64,000 bases of DNA from Arthrobacter psychrochitiniphilus (GTDB lineage: Bacteria > Actinomycetota > Actinomycetes > Actinomycetales > Micrococcaceae). The notes under the pieces were generated by a model. The model was not told the origin of the DNA. It saw nothing but the letters and a program-made list of their open reading frames with translations, and ran no database searches. The stretch lies in assembly GCF_003185915.1 (NCBI RefSeq), contig NZ_QHLZ01000008.1, forward strand, positions 62,001 through 126,000. The letters are read 5' to 3'. Position numbers and translations under genes: made by a program. Of this stretch, positions 7,531 through 15,297 are shown piece after piece. Numbering within the stretch: position 1 is the stretch's first letter; each line of letters opens with the position of its first letter.

Positions 7531-8782
7531 CCACCAGTTCGTCGCCGTCACCATAGGCGTACTTGCCGCCCCGCAAGGCGGAGGCCACTGCTGCCACCAG
7601 ACAGGCCACGATGGCGAAGCCAAAGGCCACGGCCAGCCCGTCGGCAAACGGGCCGGAGATCAGAGTCGGGAAGAACCCGCGTCCGGTGAGGAAAGCAGCG
7701 TCGGCCGCGCTCACCCCATGGGCCATCAAACCGGTATTTAGGGTGGCTGGCAGGGTCCGGGCCAGTCCCGTGACCATGAGGAAGAAGAAGCCGATGGAGA
7801 GCACCATGGCCGAGTTCTGGAAGGTGGTGCTCATGCCAGCACCCACGCCACGGCGGTTGGGCGGCAGCGCGTTCATGATGCCGGCCCGGTTGGGGGCGGC
7901 GAACAGGCCCATGCCAATCCCGTTCAGCAGCAGTGCCAGGGCAAAAGTCCAATACGCAAAGTTCACCGGCAACAGCAGCAGCCAACCAAAGCTCAGAGCC
8001 GCCACCACCATGCCGCCGGTGGCCAGTAGTCGGGCTCCGTGCTTATCGGAAATAGCGCCCGAGATGGGCCCAGCCACCAGGAAACCGGCGGTGAGTGGCA
8101 GCATGTAAATCCCGGCCCACAGTGGCGTATCCACAAAACTGTAGCCATGGCGCGGCAACCAAATACCCTGCAACCAAATGATGAGGATGAACATCAGCCC
8201 GCCACGGCCAATGGCGGAGAGCACCAGCACCAGGGCTCCCCCTATCACCGCAGCCAGAACCCACGGGTTACTCCACCCCATGGTGTGAACACCGTAGGGC
8301 TGAATGCCGTAGGTGATGCCCACCAACACGGCAATCAAGCCCACCGCGAAGCTCACGTTCCCCCACCAATCCAGACGTGCGGGCGTCCGCGCTCCGGTAT
8401 CGTGCAGCCGCAGGTACGCTCAGACTGTGCCGAAGAGCCCTACAGGGACGGACACTAAGAACACCAACCGGCCAAAGCTGACAACCAGCACGGCTGTGAC
8501 CACCATGTAGCCCATGATCGACCACAGCAGCAGGCTGGTGTTTCCGGGGGCCAGGGGGTTGATGCCCACACCGCGGAAAATATCGGGCAAGGCGATCAGC
8601 AAAATGGAGGCGTTGATGGAGGCCATGAGGACGCCAAGAGTGGTGTTGGAAAGAACTATCCACTTGTAGTGCGGATTGGCTAAGTCCCTGACCCGCCAGC
8701 TTGCAGCTTTGCCGCCACCACGCACTCTCGCTTGTTCCACAATGCTGCGCCCCTCATCAGAATTTGGGGCAGGGGAATTCAT
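7382..8782 (-). pseudogene. Decayed MFS (EmrB/QacA-type) multidrug transporter
   Basis: The frame begins at 8782 with a good ribosome-binding site and MFS sequence NTTLGVLMASINASILLIALP, typical of 14-helix drug/proton antiporters. Three defects are visible. VVSFGRL is followed directly by VFLVSVPVGLFG, which skips the ~75 residues normally carrying helices 2-5. Then GGCACAGTC is followed by an in-frame TGA (8420-8422) where the family has Trp (FGTVWAYLRL). Downstream, GGALVLV joins LSAIGRGG, losing another ~40 residues, and the segment AADAAFLTGRGFF is also shortened. No stop follows the usual RGGKY end, so the frame runs into the neighbouring gene. Non-functional. Confidence 0.8.
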
Positions 8783-8922
8783 TGCCTCTGCTAACTATCA
8801 ATGCTAGTCCTGTGTGAGCTGTGGGGACCTGAAAGGTTGCTGGGAAGACTGTGAAGCCCGCTTGGCGTAAGGCTCGCTCCAGTATTGCTTCCGCTCAATC
8901 CAGTCCTCGATAGAGTGAGTGC

Positions 8923-9504
8923 ATGAGCCCTCGCCCGAGCCCCGATTGCGCCGCCGCCAGCTGGATCATCAACTCTGAGCTGCCGTGGCAGCGAGTTCTC
9001 ACTTTTGGCCCGGCGGCGTTTGACAGCCATGCCCGGCTGCGCTTCATCCCGGATCCCACCCGGGCCGGACAAGACGAAACTGACGGCGCTGTTGCTACCG
9101 GAGGGCTTTCCGAAACGGAACAGCTAAACATTGTGGTGTCCACTTTGCTTAGCTACACCACAACACCTCAGGAACTCTTCTTCGCATTTTGGGACGGTTA
9201 CGGATTCCCCATGCCCGGCGCCCGCTTCGAAACCCCGCACCGGGAATTCTTCCTCTATCACGGGAGCGTTTCGGAGAACGGAAGCTGGGACATTGCCACA
9301 GAGGATCAGGCTCCCGGACAGCCGTGGCTGCCAGAGCCTGCCTACATCTGGCCGGCAGACCGGTCATGGTGCATTTCCAACGATGTTGACCCGCACTGGA
9401 CCGGAATTGGGGCAGGAGCGGAAGCCATCGAGGCCCTCTGCGAGGATGAACGCCTTGATGTTATCCCTGCCGATCCGGCCCAACCCCAGCCCTTCTACAC
9501 CTAG
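8923..9504 (+). CDS. Conserved hypothetical protein paired with ATPase
   Basis: A 193-residue soluble protein. The C-terminal half contains REFFLYHGSV, PAYIWPADRSWC and VDPHWTGIGA; this pattern occurs in actinobacterial proteins of unknown function that resemble immunity-type or surface-exposure proteins, but no family can be named with confidence. The stop is 7 bp upstream of an ATPase gene start, so the two are very likely translated from one message. No signal peptide or membrane helix. Confidence 0.7.
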   Translation: MSPRPSPDCAAASWIINSELPWQRVLTFGPAAFDSHARLRFIPDPTRAGQDETDGAVATGGLSETEQLNIVVSTLLSYTTTPQELFFAFWDGYGFPMPGARFETPHREFFLYHGSVSENGSWDIATEDQAPGQPWLPEPAYIWPADRSWCISNDVDPHWTGIGAGAEAIEALCEDERLDVIPADPAQPQPFYT

Positions 9505-9511
9505 GAACCCC

Positions 9512-10234
9512 ATGATCTTTGGGCAAACACCCCTTCACCATGTGGGCATCAACGACTTCAACCAGCCCAATCCAGACATCTGGCCCGCAACCTTGGCCCC
9601 CGTGCAGCACATACTGCGCGAGGGCCTGGATCTGGGCCGCGCCACGGTGTTCGTGGGCGAGAACGGCTCCGGGAAGTCAACACTTGTCGAGGCCATCGCC
9701 ATGGCCTACGGGGTGAACCCGGAGGGCGGCTCCACCGGCGCCATGCACCACAGCCGCCCCACCGAATCCGATCTCCACTCCTACCTCAAAGTGGATCGCA
9801 ACATTGGCAGCAGCAAATACGGCTACTTTCTGCGCGCCGAAACCATGCACGGCTTCTTCAGCTACCTCGAGGACAACCCCTCCACCGGCATCCCTGACAG
9901 TAACTATCACGAGATGTCCCACGGCGAATCGTTCTTAGAGCTGATCGTGAACCGTTTCCGGGGCGGCGGACTGTGGATCCTAGACGAGCCCGAATCCGCA
10001 CTATCCTTCTCCGGCTGCCTGTCCCTGCTCAGCGTGCTCACCGCGTTGATGGACGACGGCGACTCCCAAGTCATCCTCTCGACCCACTCCCCGCTGTTGG
10101 CATCCCTGCCGGGAGCCGACATTTACGAGGTGGGGCCGTGGGGGTTGCGTCCCAACAGCTGGGAGGAGCTTGAACTCGTGCGGAACTGGCGCTCCTTCAT
10201 GGATGCGCCGGAACGCTTCCTGAAGTACATTTAG
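9512..10234 (+). CDS. AAA-type ATPase (ABC-like head, AAA_21/Rad50-like)
   Basis: A 240-residue protein with Walker A GENGSGKST (residues 49-57), an ABC-signature-like MSHGES (135-140), Walker B LWILDEPE (154-161) and an H-loop STHSP (190-194). The coiled-coil arms of SMC/Rad50 are absent, giving the compact form of 'predicted ATPases' found in bacteria. Such ATPases act with a partner, and the upstream gene 7 bp away is the natural candidate. A longer frame overlapping that gene was rejected because the ATG at 9512 starts right at the conserved region. It converges with the next gene with overlapping stops (10231-10234). Confidence 0.88.
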   Translation: MIFGQTPLHHVGINDFNQPNPDIWPATLAPVQHILREGLDLGRATVFVGENGSGKSTLVEAIAMAYGVNPEGGSTGAMHHSRPTESDLHSYLKVDRNIGSSKYGYFLRAETMHGFFSYLEDNPSTGIPDSNYHEMSHGESFLELIVNRFRGGGLWILDEPESALSFSGCLSLLSVLTALMDDGDSQVILSTHSPLLASLPGADIYEVGPWGLRPNSWEELELVRNWRSFMDAPERFLKYI

Positions 10235-11142
10235 CCAGCTAGTTCGCGCACCAAATGTGGTTCCACCAGTTCGGCGTAGCGGGCCTTGACCGTGTCAACG
10301 ACCTGCGCGTAGGGCAGGTTCCAGATGTCCTCGTTGAAGATTTCCACCTCAACAACGCCGTTGTAGCCTGCCTCGGCAACCCACTGGCCGATGGAGGCGA
10401 AGTCAATCACGCCGTCACCCATGAAACCGCGGGACAGCAGCGCATCGGCGGCGATAGGCAGGTTGAAGTCGCAGACCTGGTAAGACGCAATGCGGCCCGC
10501 TGCGCCGGCTCGGGCGATCTGCTCGCGCAGGGACGGGTCCCACCAGACGTGGAAGGTATCCACCACAACGCCAACAGCCTCGACCGGGTGAGGCGCGGCC
10601 AGATCCAGGGCTTGGCCTAGGGTCGAGAGCACGGCACGGTCGGCTGCATACATGGGGTGCAGCGGTTCCAGCACCAGGCGGACACCGTGTTCCAGTGCGA
10701 ACGGCACCAGTTCGGCCAGACGGTCTGCCACGCGCTGGCGGGCCAAGACGATGTCCTTGCCACCAGCCACGGCGGTAGCTTCACCGCCCCCGTCAACGGC
10801 GCCGGGTGAGACGCTGAAGTCCGGCAGCCCACCCACCACCATGATGATTTCGGTGGTGCCCAGGGCCTTGGCCTCGAGGATGGCGGCCTTGTTATCGGCC
10901 AGCGCTGCGGCCTGACCAGCGCCATCGGCTGCGGTCAGGAAGCCGCCACGGCACAGGCTGGAAACCTGCAGACCGGAGGCCTTGACCAGCTCGACGGCCG
11001 TCTCTAGGCCAACTTCGGCTACCTTGTCGCGCCAGAGCCCAATGTGTTTCAGGCCCGCAGCCACGCTTAGCTCAAGGGCCTCGGCCAGTGAGGCCTTCTT
11101 AATGGTGGCGGTGTTGATGGACAGCTTCTCAAAGGTGCTCAT
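10231..11142 (-). CDS. Sugar phosphate isomerase/epimerase-type TIM barrel
   Basis: A 303-residue xylose-isomerase-like TIM barrel (AP_endonuc_2 family). Visible metal-ligand motifs are LVLEPLHPMY, VVVDTFHVWWDP, YQVCDFN and NGVVEVEIFNED, supplying the Glu/Asp/His residues that hold a divalent metal. Members isomerise or epimerise keto sugars or open inositol derivatives. It is the third gene of an operon with a Gfo/Idh/MocA oxidoreductase and a DUF993 protein, with a 4-bp overlap with the DUF993 gene, so it probably processes the keto-sugar made by the oxidoreductase. Confidence 0.88.
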   Translation of the reverse strand: MSTFEKLSINTATIKKASLAEALELSVAAGLKHIGLWRDKVAEVGLETAVELVKASGLQVSSLCRGGFLTAADGAGQAAALADNKAAILEAKALGTTEIIMVVGGLPDFSVSPGAVDGGGEATAVAGGKDIVLARQRVADRLAELVPFALEHGVRLVLEPLHPMYAADRAVLSTLGQALDLAAPHPVEAVGVVVDTFHVWWDPSLREQIARAGAAGRIASYQVCDFNLPIAADALLSRGFMGDGVIDFASIGQWVAEAGYNGVVEVEIFNEDIWNLPYAQVVDTVKARYAELVEPHLVRELAG

Positions 11143-12383
11143 GCTTGTGCTCCTTCCAGGACGGTGGACTCGGCGCCCTTGGCCACTGAGGCGACCCCGG
11201 CCGCGTTCAAGAAGCCTGCCATGCGGGTGGCTGCCTGTTCGGGGTTGAGCAGCAGCCCGGCTGTGTTGGCCAAGCGGAACAGCTTGACCAAGTGGTTCAG
11301 GTCCCGGCCTGAGTGCAGGCCGCCGACCATTTGGAACCCAGCCTGGTAGCCGTTGAGCCAGGCAAGGAAGGCAATACCCGTTTTGTAGTAGTGCGTGGGT
11401 GCCTCGAAGATGTGCAGGCCAAGATCCCGGGTGGAGTCCAGGATGGCGCGTGCTTCTGCCGAGCGGCCGGCATCGTACTCCTGCAACGCAGTGGATGCGG
11501 CAGGGGCAATGGCGGCGAAGATGCCCAAGAGGGCGTCCGAGTAGTGTTCGCCGTCCCCGTCGATCAGTTCCGGGTAATTGAAATCGTCGCCCGTGTACAG
11601 ACGCACGCCCTCAGGAAGGCTGGCACGCAGCGCAACTTCATGTCCGGCGTCGAGCAGGGAAACCTTCACCCCGTCAACCTTGGAAGCGTGGGCCTCAATC
11701 AGCTTCTGGAATGTTGCGGTGGCTGCGGCGACGTCGTCGCTCCCCCAGTAGCCGGCCAGAGCCGGGTCAAACATGGTGCCCAGCCAGTGCAAGACCACGG
11801 GTTCCTTGACCTCGGTCAGTAGGGTGCCATAGAGGCTCAGGTAATCATCGGGACCGGAGGCAACCTTGGCCAAGGCGCGGGAAGCCATAATGATGACCTT
11901 GGCCCCTGATGCCTCGACCACGGCGATCTGCTCTCGGTAGGCAGCTAGCACTGCGGCTAGCCCGGCCTCGCCCGGCTCCACCGTGGCGGGATCCAGCTGG
12001 TCGGTGCCGGCACCGCAGGCCAAAAGGTCACGCACGGTGCGTTCCGGGGTGGCAATGAGCGCGGCCTCGGCGGCGGAGCGGTTGATGAGCTCCTGCGTGG
12101 CGGCCCAGTCCAGTCCCATGCCGCGCTGTGCGGTGTCCATGGCGTCGGCAATGCCCACGCCCCAGCTCCACAGCTCACGGCGGAATGCCAAAGTGGCGTC
12201 CCAGTCAATGTCAGCCGGGGCGCCGGGGACGTTGTTGCCCAGCACCTTCGGGGTGACGTGCGCGGCGGCGTAAACCTTGCGGGAAGTGATCAGCTCGGTG
12301 GGTTTGCGCCAAGGACCAGTGGCGTTCAGCGTCAGGTTTTCTAACTCGCCGCGGGGCAGCGGAAGGGTAATTGAGAGTGTCAT
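11139..12383 (-). CDS. DUF993 family protein (aldolase-like TIM barrel)
   Basis: From the ATG at 12383 the product is 414 residues, matching the DUF993 family that sits in the dihydrodipicolinate synthase/N-acetylneuraminate lyase fold group. Recognisable segments include KVYAAAHVTPKV near the N-terminus, HWLGTMFDPALAGYWG in the middle, DGVKVSLLD (where class I aldolases have the Schiff-base lysine) and RLYTGDDFNYPELI. A lyase or aldolase step on a keto-sugar is likely but the family is uncharacterised to my knowledge. It starts 2 bp after the oxidoreductase stop and overlaps the isomerase start, so the three are tightly coupled. Confidence 0.85.
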   Translation of the reverse strand: MTLSITLPLPRGELENLTLNATGPWRKPTELITSRKVYAAAHVTPKVLGNNVPGAPADIDWDATLAFRRELWSWGVGIADAMDTAQRGMGLDWAATQELINRSAAEAALIATPERTVRDLLACGAGTDQLDPATVEPGEAGLAAVLAAYREQIAVVEASGAKVIIMASRALAKVASGPDDYLSLYGTLLTEVKEPVVLHWLGTMFDPALAGYWGSDDVAAATATFQKLIEAHASKVDGVKVSLLDAGHEVALRASLPEGVRLYTGDDFNYPELIDGDGEHYSDALLGIFAAIAPAASTALQEYDAGRSAEARAILDSTRDLGLHIFEAPTHYYKTGIAFLAWLNGYQAGFQMVGGLHSGRDLNHLVKLFRLANTAGLLLNPEQAATRMAGFLNAAGVASVAKGAESTVLEGAQA

Positions 12384-12385
12384 TG

Positions 12386-13624
12386 TTAGAGCTCGATTTC
12401 CGGGATGTCCAGGGTGCGGCGCTCGGCGGAAGAGGCCAGGCCCAGTTCGGCCAGCTGCACGCCGCGGGCAGCGGAGAGCAGACCGAAGCGGTGTTCGCGG
12501 CCGGCCACAACATCGCGCAGGAACTCTTCCCACTGCAGCTTGAAGCCATTGTCCAGGTCTGCGTTCGCGGGGACTTCCTGCCACTGGCTGCGGAAGGATT
12601 CGGTCACGGGCAAATCCGGGTTCCAGACGGGCTTGGGTGTGTTGGCGCGCTGCTGGGAGACGCACTTGTTAAGGCCGGCGACGGCGGAGCCGTGGGTGCC
12701 GTCGATCTGGAATTCAACAAGCTCATCGCGGTAAACGCGTACGGCCCAGGAGGAGTTGATCTGGCCAATGACGGCGTCACCTTCCGGGGTTTCGAGCTCG
12801 AAGATGCCGTAGGCGGCGTCGTCCGCCGTTGCCTTGTATTCTTTGCCTGCCTCGTCCCAGCGAGCCGGGATGTGGGTTGCAGTCTTGGCGTTGACACTCT
12901 TGACCTTGCCGATGATGCCCTCAAGGACGTAGTTCCAGTGGCAGAACATGTCAGTGGTCATGCCGCCGCCATCTTCCTTGCGGTAGTTCCAGGAGGGGCG
13001 CTGTGCGGCCTGGTGGTCACCTTCGAACACCCAGTAGCCAAACTCTCCGCGGATCGAGAGGATGCGGCCGAAGAATCCCTCGTCAACAAGACGGCGCAGC
13101 TTGACCAGACCCGGTAGGTACAGCTTGTCATGCACAACGCCTGCTGTGATGCCGGCGTCCTTGCCGATGCGGGCCAGCTCGATGGCCTCTTCGAGGGTCT
13201 CCGCTGTGGGCTTCTCGGTGAAGATGTGTTTGCCATTGGCCATGGCCTTCTTCAAGGTGGCGGCGCGCAGGCTGGTCATGGAGGCGTCGAAGACGACGTC
13301 GACCGTGGGATCGGCGATGATCGCATCCAGATCGGTGGTCCAGTGCTCAACGTGGTGCAGTTCCGCCAGTTCGCGGACCTTCTCGGCGTTGCGGCCTACC
13401 AAGATGGGCTCAATGCCAACTTTGGTGCCATCTTCTAGCGTCAGCCCGGTTTCACGCAGGGGCAGGATGGAACGCAGCAGGTGTTGGCGGTAGCCCATGC
13501 GCCCGGTGATGCCGTTCATGGCAATGCGAATGACGCGCGGCTTGCCGCCGGCGACGTTGCTGGCTTCGTTGCCAACAGATGTGGACTGTGCAGTTGCCTG
13601 CTCGGTGGATGCTGTCAGAGTCAT
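12386..13624 (-). CDS. Gfo/Idh/MocA-family oxidoreductase
   Basis: A 412-residue NAD(P)-dependent dehydrogenase. The N-terminal Rossmann fold has GITGRMG as the GxxGxxG loop, followed by the family hallmark TEKPTAET (the EKP motif, where Lys contacts the substrate) and a C-terminal alpha/beta substrate domain with DMFCHWNYVLEG. Such enzymes oxidise a sugar or cyclitol hydroxyl to a ketone. It is the first gene of the operon with the DUF993 protein and the TIM-barrel isomerase, transcribed away from the LacI regulator; the ~150 bp between them hold a perfect LacI-type palindrome. Confidence 0.9.
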   Translation of the reverse strand: MTLTASTEQATAQSTSVGNEASNVAGGKPRVIRIAMNGITGRMGYRQHLLRSILPLRETGLTLEDGTKVGIEPILVGRNAEKVRELAELHHVEHWTTDLDAIIADPTVDVVFDASMTSLRAATLKKAMANGKHIFTEKPTAETLEEAIELARIGKDAGITAGVVHDKLYLPGLVKLRRLVDEGFFGRILSIRGEFGYWVFEGDHQAAQRPSWNYRKEDGGGMTTDMFCHWNYVLEGIIGKVKSVNAKTATHIPARWDEAGKEYKATADDAAYGIFELETPEGDAVIGQINSSWAVRVYRDELVEFQIDGTHGSAVAGLNKCVSQQRANTPKPVWNPDLPVTESFRSQWQEVPANADLDNGFKLQWEEFLRDVVAGREHRFGLLSAARGVQLAELGLASSAERRTLDIPEIEL

Positions 13625-13681
13625 GTGAATCTCCCGGATGGTGTTGTTGGAGAGCCGGACTGCCCGGCGTGGCCTGATACT

Positions 13682-13697
13682 TGGAAAGCGCTTTCCA
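13682..13697. promoter_or_regulatory. LacI/GalR-type operator
   Basis: TGGAAAGCGCTTTCCA is a perfect 16-bp palindrome with the central CG found in nearly all LacI/GalR-family operators. It lies in the divergent region between the catabolic operon (start 13624) and the lacI-type gene (start 13772), about 57 bp and 74 bp from the two starts. The adjacent LacI-family protein most likely binds here and controls both directions. Confidence 0.85.
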
Positions 13698-13771
13698 TCT
13701 GCTGTTCAACATATCATTGGGGCAACCCGTTCACAAGACCAAACCGCGTCCTTCATGACAAGGAAAATGCT

Positions 13772-14860
13772 GTGCCCGTCAAACTCACTGAGGTTGCCCG
13801 CCTTGCAGGCGTCTCGCTAGCCACTGCATCACGCGTCTTGAATGGTTCCTCGCGAAACCCGGCCGCCGACATCACCGAGCGGGTCAGGGTTGCCGCCGAA
13901 GAGTTGGGGTACGTAGCCAATGCGCAGGCTCAGGCGCTGGCCCGCTCAACCACGGGCCTGGTGGGACTGGTGGTGCACGACATCGCCGATCCTTACTTTT
14001 CCGCGATTGCGCACGGCGTTCAGGAGGTTGCGCTGAAGTCGCGGCGCCAGGTGCTGCTGGCGGGGACAGATTTTGGCGGCGGTGACGGGGCCACTGACGG
14101 TTCCACTCACAGCGCCACTCACAGCGCCGAACTAGCGGCCGTGAATGCATTCATCTCTTACCGCACAGATGCCATCATTCTTGCCACGTCACGCTTCCTC
14201 GAAGAGGACCCTCTGCTGAGCCGGAATCTGGAGCGGTACATCAAAAATGGCGGCCGGGTTGTCACCTTGGGAGCCACATCCATCCCTCATGCCAAAGTGA
14301 TTTCCATTGGCAACTTTGAAGGTGCCCGTGATCTGGTTGCTGCGCTGGTGGACCGGGGACTGGTGCGCTTTGCCATTCTGTCCGGACCCCATGACAGGAA
14401 CACTGCGCGATCACGCGTGTCAGGTTTTCACCAGGCCTTGACTGAGCGTGAATTAACTCCCCTGGCCGTTGTGGAAGGCGAATTCTCGAGCCGCGGTGGG
14501 TTTAACGCCACCCTGGAATGCCTCGATACCTTGGAGATCGTTGCCGCAGGTACCTCCCTGGACTCACCCCTTTGCATCCTTGCCGCCAACGATGTCATGG
14601 CTCTCGGAGCAATGACTGCGCTGCGGTCCAGGGGACTAAGGATTCCCGAAGATGTACAGGTTGCAGGATTTGATGACATTCCCACCCTGCGGGACCACTT
14701 CCCAGGACTGAGCACCTACCGGCTGCCCCTTGAAGAAATAGGGCGGCTGGCGGCAACCCTGGCGCTAGAGGCGGAAACGCAGACCGGATCGACAGTCACA
14801 GGGACGGTAGTGCTGCGGGAAAGTGCTGGCACCACCGCCAGCTCGGCGAATGGTGCATAA
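13772..14860 (+). CDS. LacI-family transcriptional regulator
   Basis: A 362-residue repressor starting at GTG 13772, which has AAGGAAA eight bases upstream and leads straight into the HTH (LTEVARLAGVSLATASRVLNG). The hinge helix and periplasmic-binding-like core follow (STTGLVGLVVHDIADPYFS, LAANDVMALGAMTAL, VQVAGFDDIPTL). An insertion rich in Thr/Ser/His repeats (GATDGSTHSATHSAEL, about residues 108-124) interrupts the first lobe; it is a small tandem duplication in DNA. It presumably senses the sugar or its keto-derivative and represses the divergent operon through the palindrome at 13682-13697. Confidence 0.92.
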   Translation: MPVKLTEVARLAGVSLATASRVLNGSSRNPAADITERVRVAAEELGYVANAQAQALARSTTGLVGLVVHDIADPYFSAIAHGVQEVALKSRRQVLLAGTDFGGGDGATDGSTHSATHSAELAAVNAFISYRTDAIILATSRFLEEDPLLSRNLERYIKNGGRVVTLGATSIPHAKVISIGNFEGARDLVAALVDRGLVRFAILSGPHDRNTARSRVSGFHQALTERELTPLAVVEGEFSSRGGFNATLECLDTLEIVAAGTSLDSPLCILAANDVMALGAMTALRSRGLRIPEDVQVAGFDDIPTLRDHFPGLSTYRLPLEEIGRLAATLALEAETQTGSTVTGTVVLRESAGTTASSANGA

Positions 14861-14867
14861 TCACAGT

Positions 14868-15290
14868 ATGAACAGTGAAGAGCATCCGGGTCAGGTTATG
14901 GGCGAAGAGGAAGCCTGGCGCTTCCTCGAACACACACGCTTTGGGAGGTTGGCACTGAGCGTGGGAAACATGCCAGACATTTTTCCAATCAACTATCTGG
15001 CCCATGATGGGAAACTGTTGATGCGTACCAATCCCGGGACGAAGTTGGCGGAGCTAACCATCAATGATTCCGTGGCTTTTGAGATAGACGGACTTACCGA
15101 AAGTGAAGCCTGGAGTGTGGTACTCAAGGGCACTGCCCGGGTACTGGAATCGCAAACAGAGATTGACGCAGCCAGCGAACTGCCTCTTACTCCCTGGCTA
15201 CAAACCTTGAAATACACCTTCGTGGAGATTCTCCCCCAAAGTGTCCGGGGATTCCGGTTCGCCCTAGGCACTGAGCCAGAACGGTACTAA
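14868..15290 (+). CDS. Pyridoxamine 5'-phosphate oxidase-fold flavin-binding protein
   Basis: A 140-residue protein of the split-barrel FMN-binding superfamily. The opening EEAWRFLEHTRFGRLALSVGNMPDIFPINYLAHDGKLLMRTNPG is the standard start of this actinobacterial group, with later SVAFEIDG and WSVVLKGTARVL. These proteins bind FMN or F420 and act as reductases or heme-utilisation-like proteins; the exact role is unknown. The ATG at 14868 follows the lacI-type stop by 7 bp, so the two may be co-transcribed. Confidence 0.85.
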   Translation: MNSEEHPGQVMGEEEAWRFLEHTRFGRLALSVGNMPDIFPINYLAHDGKLLMRTNPGTKLAELTINDSVAFEIDGLTESEAWSVVLKGTARVLESQTEIDAASELPLTPWLQTLKYTFVEILPQSVRGFRFALGTEPERY

Positions 15291-15297
15291 AGGAGCT

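Noticed and set aside
11313..11822. Open frame opposite the DUF993 gene
   Set aside because: Shadow frame created by codon bias of the DUF993 gene on the other strand; no ribosome-binding site.
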